A stretch of DNA of 64,000 nucleotides. Origin: UBA7477 sp045602925 (GTDB taxonomy: Bacteria > Bacillota > Clostridia > Oscillospirales > Ruminococcaceae). The first letter of the stretch is position 1; the number at the start of each line of letters is the position of its first letter. The stretch lies in NCBI GenBank assembly GCA_045602925.1, contig JAZSCN010000008.1, positions 1-64,000 of the forward strand, given 5' to 3'. Of the stretch, positions 34,293 to 42,950 are shown piece after piece. The position numbers were made by a program, and so were the translations under genes. Below the pieces are notes generated by a model. The model ran no database searches. It saw only the letters and a list, made by a program, of their open reading frames with translations, and had not been told where the DNA came from.

Positions 34293-37200
34293 TTAGTTCT
34301 TAGCAACTGAAAGTGTAACCTTCTCGCCGTTGATGTCCCATTCCTTTGTAAATCCGTCTGTACCTTCAAATACAAACTTATCGCAAAGTACGTCGTGACC
34401 GATTGTAGCTTCGTTGGTCTTTACAATCTCAGCTACCTTATCATTACCGTCAACATATACGGTAATATGGTCCATAACATCAAAGCCTGCTTCCTTACGC
34501 ATTGTCTGAATCTTGCTTGTAACCTCTCTTACAAAGCCTTCTTCAATAAGCTCAGGTGTAAGAGTTGTATCAATAGCAACAGTAATGCCGTTTTCGGAAA
34601 CTGTGAAGAAGCCTTCCTTCTGCTTTATGTCGATAAGGAGGTCAGCCTCCTCAAGCTTAATCTCGCCACAAGAAATGTTAAGTGTCAAGAAGCCTGTTTC
34701 GTCAAGCTCAGCCTTTGCCGCAGAGCCATCAATCTCAGAAAGAAGATTTCTTATCTCACCAAGGTTCTTACCAAACTTAGGGCCTAAGGTCTTAAGCTGT
34801 GGCTTGAAGGAGTAGGAGATAAAGCCGGATACATCGCTTGTAAATTCAACATCCTTGATGTTAAGCTCGTCTCTTATAATCTCTGTGAAGTAGCCGGAAA
34901 GCTCAATGTCGCTCTTAACATACATCTTAGCGAGTGGCTGACGGTTCTTTCTGTTAGAGCCGTTTCTTGCCGCACGGCCGAGAACAACAATTTTCAGTAG
35001 TGCGTCCATTTCTTCCTCGAGCTTCTTGTCAATAAGCTTCTCGTCTACCTCTGGGAATGAGCAAAGGTGAATACTCATAGGAGCATTCTTATCTACAGAA
35101 CCAACGAGGTTTCTGTAAATATCCTCAGCCATAAACGGAATCATAGGAGCAGAAGCCTTTGCTGTTGTAACAAGTGCTGTGTAAAGAGTCATATAAGCGT
35201 TAATCTTATCCTGTGTGAGCTCCTGTGCCCAATATCTTTCTCTTGAGCGACGAACATACCAGTTGGACATCTCATCAACAAAGCTATCGAGTGCCTTAGC
35301 AGCCTCTGGAATTCTGTAGTTTGCAAGGTTATCGTCTACTTCCTTAACCATAGAATTGAGCTTCGAAAGCAGCCACTTGTCCATTACAGAAAGCTTGTCG
35401 TAATCAAGTGTATATTCAGTAGGATTAAACTTATCAATGTTAGCATAAAGTACATAGAAGGCATAGGTGTTCCAGAGTGTTCCCATAAACTTTCTCTGAC
35501 CTTCAATAACAGCCTTTCCGTAGAACTTGTTAGGAAGCCATGGAGCAGAGTTTGTGTAGAAGTACCATCTGATAGCGTCAGCACCGTATGTTTCAAGTGC
35601 CTCGAATGGGTCAACGGCGTTGCCCTTGGACTTACTCATCTTTTGTCCGTTTTCATCCTGAACGTGTCCTAAAACTATTACGTTCTCGTAAGGAGCCTTG
35701 TTGAAGATAAGGGTCGAGATTGCCATAAGTGAATGGAACCAGCCTCTTGTCTGGTCAACAGCTTCAGAAATAAACTGAGCAGGGAACTGAGCCTCGAAAA
35801 GCTCCTTGTTCTCGAATGGATAGTGGTGCTGTGCAAATGGCATCGCACCAGAGTCAAACCAGCAGTCGATAACCTCAGGTACTCTGTGCATATCCTTTCC
35901 GCACTTTTCACACTTTATGGTAACAGCATCAATGTATGGTCTGTGAAGCTCAACCTTTGCATTTTCAGGGTTGCCGCTCATCTTAGCTAGCTCTTCACGG
36001 CTACCTACACAGTGAAGGTGTCCGCATTCACATTCCCAGATGTTAAGTGGTGTACCCCAGTATCTGTTTCTTGAAATTGCCCAGTCCTGGATGTTTTCAA
36101 GCCAGTTGCCAAATCTACCCTTACCGATAGATTCAGGAATCCAGTTTACTGTGTTGTTGTTTCTAATAAGGTCATCTCTTACCGCAGTTTCTCTGATATA
36201 CCAGCTTTCTCTTGCATAGTAGATAAGCGGAGTATCGCATCTCCAGCAGTGTGGATAGCTATGCTCAAACTTAGGAGCAGAGAAGAGGAGTCCTCTCTCG
36301 TCAAGGTCAGTGAGTACCATAGGGTCTGCTTTCTTGCAGAATACGCCTTCCCACTTAGTTTCCTTTGTCATTTCGCCCTTTGAGTCAACGAGCTGAACAA
36401 ATGGAAGTCCGTATTTTCTGCCAACCTTAGAGTCGTCTTCACCGAATGCAGGCGCAATATGAACAACACCTGTACCGTCAGTGAGTGTAACGTACTCGTC
36501 ACAAACTACATACCAGCACTTTTCCTTTGGTGATACAAAATCAAAGAGTGGAACATATTCCTTGTATTCAAGGTCCTTACCCTTCATAGTTTCGAGAACC
36601 TCATATTCGCCCTCGATTACTGTAGAAGCAAGTGCCTGCGCAAGATAGTAGATAGTTCCGTCTTCTACCTTGATCTTGATATAATCATATTCCGGGTGTA
36701 CACAAAGTGCAACGTTTGAAGGAAGTGTCCAAGGGGTTGTTGTCCAAGCGAGAATGTAAGCATCCTCATCCTTAACCTTGAACTTAGCAATAGCAGAGCG
36801 TTCCTTTACGTCCTTGTATCCCTGAGCAACCTCAGCACTTGAAAGTGGAGTTCCACATCTTGGGCAGTAAGGAACAATCTTAAAGCCCTTGTAGAGAAGT
36901 CCCTTGTCCCAGATAGTCTTAAGTGCCCACCATTCAGACTCAATGTAATCGTCATGATATGTTACATAAGGGTCGTCCATATCAGCCCAGAAGCCAACAG
37001 TACCTGAGAAGTCTTCCCACATACCCTTGTACTTCCAAACACTTTCCTTACACTTATCGATAAATGGTTCAAGACCGTATTCTTCAATCTGGTCTTTTCC
37101 GTCAAGTCCAAGGAGCTTTTCAACTTCAATTTCAACAGGAAGGCCGTGAGTGTCCCAGCCAGCCTTTCTAGGTACCATACAGCCCTTCATTGTTCTGTAT

Positions 37201-37409
37201 CTAGGAATCATATCCTTGATTACACGAGTAAGAACGTGACCGATATGAGGCTTTCCGTTAGCCGTTGGCGGTCCATCATAGAAAACGTAAGGCTGTGCAT
37301 CCTTGCGTTCTTCAATGCTCTTTTCGAAGATTTTGTTTTCCTGCCAGAACTTTAGAACGTTCTTTTCGCGTTCAACAAAGTTCAGGTTTGTCGAAACCTT
37401 TTCGTACAT
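34293..37409 (-). CDS. ileS: Isoleucyl-tRNA synthetase, type 2 (eukaryote-like)
   Basis: Charges tRNA-Ile. HIGH-motif region YDGPPTANGKPHIGHVL (about residues 43-59), editing-domain entry GWDTHGLPVE, zinc-type pair CPRCG, the block YPHCWRCDTPLIYYARESWY, and KMSKSKGNAVDP are visible. At 1038 aa it is longer than type-1 bacterial enzymes (~930). It lacks their C-terminal Cys4 zinc domain and has the long type-2 C-terminal extension. Type-2 enzymes are generally less sensitive to mupirocin. Expression is under a T-box leader with an AUC specifier. GGAGGAAT lies before the ATG. Confidence 0.96.
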   Translation of the reverse strand: MYEKVSTNLNFVEREKNVLKFWQENKIFEKSIEERKDAQPYVFYDGPPTANGKPHIGHVLTRVIKDMIPRYRTMKGCMVPRKAGWDTHGLPVEIEVEKLLGLDGKDQIEEYGLEPFIDKCKESVWKYKGMWEDFSGTVGFWADMDDPYVTYHDDYIESEWWALKTIWDKGLLYKGFKIVPYCPRCGTPLSSAEVAQGYKDVKERSAIAKFKVKDEDAYILAWTTTPWTLPSNVALCVHPEYDYIKIKVEDGTIYYLAQALASTVIEGEYEVLETMKGKDLEYKEYVPLFDFVSPKEKCWYVVCDEYVTLTDGTGVVHIAPAFGEDDSKVGRKYGLPFVQLVDSKGEMTKETKWEGVFCKKADPMVLTDLDERGLLFSAPKFEHSYPHCWRCDTPLIYYARESWYIRETAVRDDLIRNNNTVNWIPESIGKGRFGNWLENIQDWAISRNRYWGTPLNIWECECGHLHCVGSREELAKMSGNPENAKVELHRPYIDAVTIKCEKCGKDMHRVPEVIDCWFDSGAMPFAQHHYPFENKELFEAQFPAQFISEAVDQTRGWFHSLMAISTLIFNKAPYENVIVLGHVQDENGQKMSKSKGNAVDPFEALETYGADAIRWYFYTNSAPWLPNKFYGKAVIEGQRKFMGTLWNTYAFYVLYANIDKFNPTEYTLDYDKLSVMDKWLLSKLNSMVKEVDDNLANYRIPEAAKALDSFVDEMSNWYVRRSRERYWAQELTQDKINAYMTLYTALVTTAKASAPMIPFMAEDIYRNLVGSVDKNAPMSIHLCSFPEVDEKLIDKKLEEEMDALLKIVVLGRAARNGSNRKNRQPLAKMYVKSDIELSGYFTEIIRDELNIKDVEFTSDVSGFISYSFKPQLKTLGPKFGKNLGEIRNLLSEIDGSAAKAELDETGFLTLNISCGEIKLEEADLLIDIKQKEGFFTVSENGITVAIDTTLTPELIEEGFVREVTSKIQTMRKEAGFDVMDHITVYVDGNDKVAEIVKTNEATIGHDVLCDKFVFEGTDGFTKEWDINGEKVTLSVAKN

Positions 37410-37436
37410 TGTTATTCCTCCAAATATAAATTTTGA

Positions 37437-37705
37437 GCAGAAAATAAAATAAGCATTCTCCCGAAAAAAGGACGAATGCTCGCTATACCACCTTATTTTC
37501 TACATACAACAGCGCTATAGCGCCTATATGCTTTCTCGTAACGGGAGAATACCGTCGTCGCCTACTCATAAAACTTTCGGAACGAAGCTACAAAGTGATA
37601 TTCAGGGAAGCTTACTAATGTCGGTTTTCACCACATCCGACTCTCTGCAAATCTTCAGCTTAGCTTACTGTCTTTGTCATAGCTTTTCACATATATGTTT
37701 ATTCT
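37437..37705 (-). promoter_or_regulatory. T-box riboswitch leader of ileS (Ile)
   Basis: On the minus strand the leader shows a long Stem I containing the AGAGAG bulge, a specifier loop reading GAATATCACT with codon ATC (complement of 37597-37599), and a Stem III hairpin around the palindrome GCGCTATAGCGC (37512-37523). The T-box sequence AAGGTGGTATAGCG follows (complement region about 37479-37492), and then the terminator GCATTC...GAATGC with a T-rich tail (about 37440-37475). Uncharged tRNA-Ile would favour the antiterminator. The canonical T-box is AGGGTGGNACCGCG, so this one is slightly divergent. Confidence 0.93.
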
Positions 37706-37773
37706 ATCACTCATAGACTAAAAAGTCAATAGGAATGTACGATTTTTCGATACAAAAATTTATTAAAACTCGG

Positions 37774-37802
37774 TTGTAAATTTGCATATTTTGTGGTATG
37801 AT
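37774..37802 (+). promoter_or_regulatory. Promoter of the HAD phosphatase gene
   Basis: TTGTAA (37774-37779), 17-nt spacer, TATGAT (37797-37802), 31 nt before the start codon. Confidence 0.55.
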
Positions 37803-37832
37803 TTTAATATATAAAGTGTTTGGAGAGTAATT

Positions 37833-38453
37833 ATGATTAAGAATGTAATTTTCGATATAGGGATGGTGCTTGTCGATTTTAGATATAAGGCACTTTGCAG
37901 AGAGCTCGGGATGAGTGAAGAAACAGTTGAAGCCGTAGCTAAAGCAATGCCGGAAAATCCCATTTGGAATAATCTTGACCAAGGATTATTCTCACAAGAA
38001 GAAGCTATCAAGCATTTTAAAAACAGTAATCCTGAGCTAGCAAGCGAGATTGACTTGTTTTGGGATAATATTCAAAATGTAGTAAGCAGCTACGAACAAT
38101 CTAAAGATTGGCTGTACGAGTTAAAAAGCAGAGGATATAATATCTATCTTCTCACAAATTACCCCGAGGAAATGTTTGCATTACATTGCAAAACGCAGTT
38201 TGATTTTCTCGGTGCTGTAGATGGTATGGTCGTATCATCTCACGTTAAGCTCACTAAGCCTGATGAAAGAATATTTCAGCTCATTATGAGCAAATATAAT
38301 CTTGTGCCTAACGAGTGCGTCTTCTTAGACGATAGAATCGCTAATACACAAAGTGCTACGGCTCTAGGAATTCACGCTATTACAGTTTCGGACCCTGTCT
38401 TAGCTAGAAAAAACCTTGATGAATTACTTAAAACAATCGGATGTGAGGTGTAG
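37833..38453 (+). CDS. HAD-superfamily hydrolase (YihX-like)
   Basis: A 206-residue class-IA HAD phosphatase. Motif 1 is VIFDIGMVLVDF, with Gly in place of the second Asp, as in the YihX/epoxide-hydrolase-like branch whose motif reads FDLGNVIVD. Motif 2 is in LLTNYPEE, motif 3 Lys in VKLTKPDERIF, and motif 4 in FLDDRIANTQSA. YihX acts on sugar phosphates such as glucose 1-phosphate; activity here is inference. AGAG lies before ATG 37833. It ends 4 nt before the phospholipase-like gene and probably shares its transcript. Confidence 0.87.
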   Translation: MIKNVIFDIGMVLVDFRYKALCRELGMSEETVEAVAKAMPENPIWNNLDQGLFSQEEAIKHFKNSNPELASEIDLFWDNIQNVVSSYEQSKDWLYELKSRGYNIYLLTNYPEEMFALHCKTQFDFLGAVDGMVVSSHVKLTKPDERIFQLIMSKYNLVPNECVFLDDRIANTQSATALGIHAITVSDPVLARKNLDELLKTIGCEV

Positions 38454-38457
38454 TCTT

Positions 38458-39663
38458 ATGAACATAAAGAAAATAGTTACCACAGCTACCGCTGTAGCAG
38501 TAGCCGGTGTAATTACCCAGAAAAAGGCGTATGCATGGAAAAGCTCTACTCATTCACATATAGCAATGAAGGGCGTTGACCTTTTGGCAGTCGATGGATA
38601 TAACGATGCATATTCTTTTTATGATGAGTATAGGAATACTATTGCTGAGTATACTCAAAAGCCTGATTATAAAGGCGATATTGACAAGGGTAAGGGATGG
38701 CATTATTATTGCGTTACAGATGTGAATGGTGACATGTTGCCTAAATCTCAAAGTGGTTATCGTAAATCCGGAAAAAATTTTCTTTCTTCTTCGAAGTATT
38801 CAAGAACAGCTAGAAGTATTTTTGAGGATAATTATCAGTCTGCGCTTACTTTCTATAGGCTTGGAAAAACAGAAAAATCAATGCAGTTTGTTGCCAGATG
38901 TGTCCATATGATTGCCGATGTAGGATGTACTCCACATACTACAAATCTTACACTTACTTCTATTCATAATTCAAAGCACAAGAGATACGAGTACTATACT
39001 TCCGGCATTTTTGAAAAGTGTTGTGCTCCATTAGGCGATGATAGCGTGTATCAGCTGTTCTTAGAGGATAAGTATTTCGGAGAATGCTTTAATGAGCTTT
39101 CACAAAAATCAGCAAAAGACTATGACGTAGTGGTTAATGCTGCAACAGAAGAAGACTTAAGCATTACTGTAGAAAGAGCTTTATGCGTTGCACAGCAGTA
39201 TGTTGCAGGATTTTTATTGAGATTTTATAATGATGCTACTTCAACTAATTGTGGACTTTTAAATGGTGGCAATTATATCATAAAGAATGCCCAAAACGGA
39301 GAGTATCTCAGAGTCGATATTACAGATAATGAACGCTTTGTATATTGTTATACCGATGATGATAGAGAACATGCAACAAAATTTACGTTAAGAATCAGCG
39401 AGGATGGAAGCTATGTTCTTGTGTGCAAGTCCTGTAAGCTTCCATTATCCTCTAGACCATTCGTTAAGCCTAAAGATAAAAATGCTGCCCCTAAGGATAT
39501 CATTCACTTTAAAATAGCTGTTACGCCGAATGGATATAGGTTGACATCTCGTGATTCACGATATTTAAAAGTGCTATCTCTAAGTAGCCTAGATGATATG
39601 ACAGTCACATCATCATATAACCCCGATGAGCTTTCACAGCATTGGTATATCGAAAGAGTGTAA
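38458..39663 (+). CDS. Secreted zinc-dependent phospholipase C-like protein with beta-trefoil-like C-terminus
   Basis: A signal peptide ends in AYA before Trp27, the position equivalent to Trp1 of clostridial alpha-toxin and Bacillus PC-PLC. Candidate zinc ligands follow with matching spacing: His32/His34, Asp70 and His82, His150-Asp154-His160 (HMIADVGCTPH), and His174-Glu178. The catalytic domain spans to about residue 275. The last ~125 residues (from GGNYIIKNAQNGEYLRV) look like a ricin-type beta-trefoil module rather than the PLAT/C2 domain of alpha-toxin. ATG 38458 is chosen as the start of the signal peptide. Toxicity cannot be inferred; a lipid-scavenging role is equally likely. Confidence 0.85.
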   Translation: MNIKKIVTTATAVAVAGVITQKKAYAWKSSTHSHIAMKGVDLLAVDGYNDAYSFYDEYRNTIAEYTQKPDYKGDIDKGKGWHYYCVTDVNGDMLPKSQSGYRKSGKNFLSSSKYSRTARSIFEDNYQSALTFYRLGKTEKSMQFVARCVHMIADVGCTPHTTNLTLTSIHNSKHKRYEYYTSGIFEKCCAPLGDDSVYQLFLEDKYFGECFNELSQKSAKDYDVVVNAATEEDLSITVERALCVAQQYVAGFLLRFYNDATSTNCGLLNGGNYIIKNAQNGEYLRVDITDNERFVYCYTDDDREHATKFTLRISEDGSYVLVCKSCKLPLSSRPFVKPKDKNAAPKDIIHFKIAVTPNGYRLTSRDSRYLKVLSLSSLDDMTVTSSYNPDELSQHWYIERV

Positions 39664-39668
39664 TAATT

Positions 39669-39700
39669 CAGCCCCAACGATAAAACGTTGGGGCTGTAGT
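39669..39700. terminator. Hairpin terminator between convergent genes
   Basis: 11-bp perfect stem CAGCCCCAACG / CGTTGGGGCTG with a 6-nt loop. T-runs are short on both strands, so strength is uncertain. Confidence 0.75.
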
Positions 39701-39718
39701 GTTTGTCTAGGATATGTA

Positions 39719-40729
39719 TTAAAGCTCTTTCATCTTTTTAATAAATATAACACCAATTATAGCTACTGATATAAGAAGCATAAAGTAGAATCCGGTCATA
39801 ACGTTTAAAAAAGATTTTGCTTCACTTTGTGTTTTTGAATCATCTGATTCAGTATCAATTATCCAAGTAGTAAAAGTGTGTGAAGTTAATTCCTTATCGA
39901 GAATCTCATATATTTTTTGATGGCCGACTTCGTTCGGGTGAATATCGAGAGAACCGATTCTTGTCAATTCTTTTGATTTGCCTTTAAATTCTGAAGCAAT
40001 ATCACAAACTATATATTCTGCACCAGCAATGGTTGCGTTCTTTTTGATGACCTTGTTGAAGTCTGATATTGCTGAATTACTAAGTTCTTTGATAGCAGGA
40101 ATCATATCAAAGAACTCAAAAGGATTGTATATAGTCTGTACAATAATAATACCGCTAGGATTTTGTGCTTTTATTGAGCTAATGATAAGCTTTAAATTCT
40201 TCTCGTATTGTTCTAAAGCAATTGGAAGGTTCTCGTCAATGTATTTTTTTAGCTTTGCTATTCCACTGATGCCGAGTGATGAAATAACCTGCTCTACGGA
40301 ATCGTAGCTTTCTGTGCTTGAATCAATCGTCTGACTGATAGCATCATAAAGCACGTGAAGAATGTCATTTCCACCAATCGATATAATAATCGTATCCGAG
40401 TTCTTTATAATGCGAGAAGCATTTTTATCTTTAAGAAGATTTACAAGGTCATTGGACGTTGCACCTGATACAGCAAGATTGTGATAATCTGTTTGTGCAA
40501 CAAGCTCATATTTTTCTGCAAGAAGATTACCATAGCTTTTACAGGTGTAGCAAGGATCACTTTCATATCCCTCAAGACCATATCCTGCAGCAATTGAATC
40601 GCCGAGTAAAGTCATGTAGAAAGGTTTATTTTGTGAAACTTCAACTAAATCACCTGCAGCCTTTGCCGGTGTTGAAAAAACTGTTAATATAAATATAAAT
40701 GAAAAAACGAGTGAAAATATCTTTTTCAT
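39719..40729 (-). CDS. Surface-anchored SGNH/GDSL hydrolase
   Basis: A 336-residue extracellular esterase/lipase. The signal peptide (about residues 1-24) is followed by block I LLGDSIAAGYG with the catalytic Ser, the oxyanion Gly and Asn in IISIGGNDIL, and block V DIHPNEVGHQ with catalytic Asp and His. A C-terminal membrane helix (about 309-330) plus KKMKEL tail anchors it. Substrate is unknown: lipid, acylated glycan or peptidoglycan acetyl groups are all possible. It is convergent with the phospholipase-like gene and divergent from the ABC-F gene. Confidence 0.9.
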   Translation of the reverse strand: MKKIFSLVFSFIFILTVFSTPAKAAGDLVEVSQNKPFYMTLLGDSIAAGYGLEGYESDPCYTCKSYGNLLAEKYELVAQTDYHNLAVSGATSNDLVNLLKDKNASRIIKNSDTIIISIGGNDILHVLYDAISQTIDSSTESYDSVEQVISSLGISGIAKLKKYIDENLPIALEQYEKNLKLIISSIKAQNPSGIIIVQTIYNPFEFFDMIPAIKELSNSAISDFNKVIKKNATIAGAEYIVCDIASEFKGKSKELTRIGSLDIHPNEVGHQKIYEILDKELTSHTFTTWIIDTESDDSKTQSEAKSFLNVMTGFYFMLLISVAIIGVIFIKKMKEL

Positions 40730-40786
40730 TTGTATCCTCCGAAGTTTGAATTTAAATTATTATAATTATATCATATCTTTATAAAA

Positions 40787-40816
40787 TTTACAACTAATCT
40801 ATTGTAAAAATTACAA
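40787..40816. promoter_or_regulatory. Cluster of TTGTAA-type inverted repeats
   Basis: TTTACAA (40787-40793), TTGTAAA (40802-40808) and TTACAA (40811-40816) form two overlapping perfect inverted repeats in the divergent intergenic region between the SGNH hydrolase and the ABC-F gene. The spacing resembles dimeric operators, but the region is AT-rich. Confidence 0.4.
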
Positions 40817-40871
40817 AATTCAATTATAATGCTAATATAATAGTTTCATATGTTTGTTAAGGGTGATATAA

Positions 40872-42803
40872 ATGATTTTAAGCGCTGAGAGCGTGTATAA
40901 ATATTATAACGGAGAAGCGATTCTTAAAGATGTCAATTTTACTATCGAAGACAAAGAGCGTATAGGTCTTATTGGCGTTAATGGTTGTGGAAAGTCTACG
41001 CTTCTTAGGATTATAATTGGCGAGGAGCTTTGCGATAAAACAGCTGATGGAAAGGGAAGTATTTCTATTTCTAATAATCGTTCCTTTGGTATTCTTAAGC
41101 AAAATAGTGGGCTTGATTCAGAGGAAACAATTCTGAATGAAATGCGTAAGCCGTTTAAAAAACTCCTTGAAATAAAAAACAGAATGACAGAGCTCGAAGG
41201 AATGATGACCGAGCTTAACGGCTCTGAACTAGAAGACGCCGGAGCTGAGTATTCAGGGTTATCTTCATATTTTGAAGCACAAGACGGTTATCGAATTGAT
41301 GTAAGAATTAATACTGTACTTAATGGTATGGGCTTTTCCCAGGAAATGCTCGATAGAAAAGTATCATCACTAAGTGGTGGCGAGAAAACACGATTAGCTC
41401 TATCTAAGCTGCTCATAGAAGCACCTGATTTACTCATTCTCGACGAGCCAACCAATCATCTTGATGTAAAGACACTACGCTGGCTTGAGGACTATCTGAA
41501 GGGATATAAGGGTGCAATACTCGTTGTATCACATGATAGATACTTCCTTGATAAAATTGTTGATAAGATTTTTGAAATTGAAAATTCGAGACTTACTTCC
41601 TACAAGGGTAATTACACTGCATTTGTTAATCTAAAAAAAATGAATGTTGCAAGACAATCAAAGGAGTATGAGCTTCAGCAAAAAGAAATTTCAAAGCTTG
41701 AGGATTATATTGCAAGAAATAAGGTGAGAGCATCAAGTGCTAATATGGCGAAGAGTCGCCAGCATATGCTCGATAGAATAGAACGCATTGAAAAGCCTCA
41801 TGAAGATGTTAAGCCACCAAAGATTAAACTTGAGTATGACATCGTGCCCCCCAAGGACCTCCTTAACGTCGAAAATTGTGAGCTTGCTGTAGGAGAAGGG
41901 GCAAGCAGAAAGATTATTGCACAGAACGTTTCTTTCAAAATCAGAAGGGGAGAAAAGGTCGCATTTGTAGGCCCTAATGGTGCAGGAAAAACCTCAATTT
42001 TAAAACTGATTCAAGGTATTATAGGACATGAGAAAGGAAGGATTTCTTGGACAGCTAACGTTAAGCTCGCTTACTTTGAACAAGAGCACGCTTATCTGCA
42101 TTCGCAACTTTCATCTTTTGAAGAAGTCCAGAATTATTACCCTACAATGAGCGAGCTTATGATTAGAAAGCATCTTGCATCTGTTCTAATCGTCGGTGAG
42201 GACGTTTTTAAGCCTATTAGTGTACTGAGTGGTGGCGAAAGAGCTAAATTGTGTTTTTGCCTTATGATGCTAAAGCGCGGTAATGTGCTTATCCTCGACG
42301 AGCCAACAAACCACCTAGACCTTAATACTATGGAGGTTCTTGAAGAAGCTCTCGTAGAATTTGACGGAACCATAATTTTAGTATCACACGATAGATATCT
42401 TTTGAATAAGGTTGCAGATAGAATTATCGAGATTGACTCAGGAGAACTAGAAAGCTTTGCAGGCGGATATTCCTTTTATTCTGACGAAAAAGAAAAGCGT
42501 CGAGAACAAGCCGAGAGAGAAAGGCTTGAGAAGAAGGAAGAAGAAAAAGCTCAAGACCGTGAGCAAAGGTCTTATCGAAGCAAGGAACAGCGAGCTCAGG
42601 CTGCAAAGAAAAGACAACAGATTGCCCAGCTAGAGAAAGAAATAACAGAGCTTGAAGAACAAATTGCAAAGCTCGAAGAACTTATCACAACTGATGAGTA
42701 TGCAAGCGATTACGAAAAAATGTCCTCAGCATGTTTGGCACTTGAGAATATGAAGAATATCCTCGATGAAAAGCTCACATTGTGGGCTTGTGAGGGTGAA
42801 TAA
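40872..42803 (+). CDS. ABC-F family ATPase
   Basis: A 643-residue soluble protein with two ABC domains and no membrane segments. ABC1: Walker A GVNGCGKSTL, signature LSGGEKTRLALS, Walker B LLILDEPTNHLD. ABC2: GPNGAGKTSI, LSGGERAKLCF, VLILDEPTNHLD. A charged linker lies between the domains (about 245-325), and a C-terminal coiled coil (about 540-640) is rich in Glu/Lys/Arg. This matches the YdiF/Uup-type ABC-F factors that act on the ribosome. Antibiotic-resistance subtypes cannot be separated from housekeeping ones by eye. The upstream region has no obvious leader peptide. Confidence 0.93.
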   Translation: MILSAESVYKYYNGEAILKDVNFTIEDKERIGLIGVNGCGKSTLLRIIIGEELCDKTADGKGSISISNNRSFGILKQNSGLDSEETILNEMRKPFKKLLEIKNRMTELEGMMTELNGSELEDAGAEYSGLSSYFEAQDGYRIDVRINTVLNGMGFSQEMLDRKVSSLSGGEKTRLALSKLLIEAPDLLILDEPTNHLDVKTLRWLEDYLKGYKGAILVVSHDRYFLDKIVDKIFEIENSRLTSYKGNYTAFVNLKKMNVARQSKEYELQQKEISKLEDYIARNKVRASSANMAKSRQHMLDRIERIEKPHEDVKPPKIKLEYDIVPPKDLLNVENCELAVGEGASRKIIAQNVSFKIRRGEKVAFVGPNGAGKTSILKLIQGIIGHEKGRISWTANVKLAYFEQEHAYLHSQLSSFEEVQNYYPTMSELMIRKHLASVLIVGEDVFKPISVLSGGERAKLCFCLMMLKRGNVLILDEPTNHLDLNTMEVLEEALVEFDGTIILVSHDRYLLNKVADRIIEIDSGELESFAGGYSFYSDEKEKRREQAERERLEKKEEEKAQDREQRSYRSKEQRAQAAKKRQQIAQLEKEITELEEQIAKLEELITTDEYASDYEKMSSACLALENMKNILDEKLTLWACEGE

Positions 42804-42839
42804 TTCACATTTTTTTAGGGTGAATAGGGTAGAAAGTTG

Positions 42840-42868
42840 TTGACAAAGACCAAAAGATGTGATATAAT
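42840..42868 (+). promoter_or_regulatory. Promoter of the AraC-HAAS-DUF4097 unit
   Basis: Consensus TTGACA (42840-42845), exactly 17 nt, TATAAT (42863-42868), with extended -10 TGTGA context. Confidence 0.88.
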
Positions 42869-42878
42869 TATATGAAAC

Positions 42879-42896
42879 AAAGCAAACGTTTGCTTT
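42879..42896. promoter_or_regulatory. LacI-family-type operator
   Basis: Perfect 18-bp palindrome AAAGCAAACGTTTGCTTT with the central CG typical of LacI/GalR-family sites. It lies directly downstream of the -10 box, covering about +4 to +21, an ideal roadblock or repression position for the AraC gene. Confidence 0.8.
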
Positions 42897-42950
42897 ATAA
42901 ATTATGAAAGGATGCTCAAATAATATTTAGTTGTAGCAAAGGTGATTTCT

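Noticed and set aside
34395..35990. Several open frames antisense to ileS
   Set aside because: They lack ribosome sites and recognisable domains and mirror the codon bias of ileS; they are shadows of the real gene.
37501..37530. Perfect palindrome GCGCTATAGCGC as a protein operator
   Set aside because: It lies inside the ileS T-box leader and is explained as the Stem III hairpin of the riboswitch.
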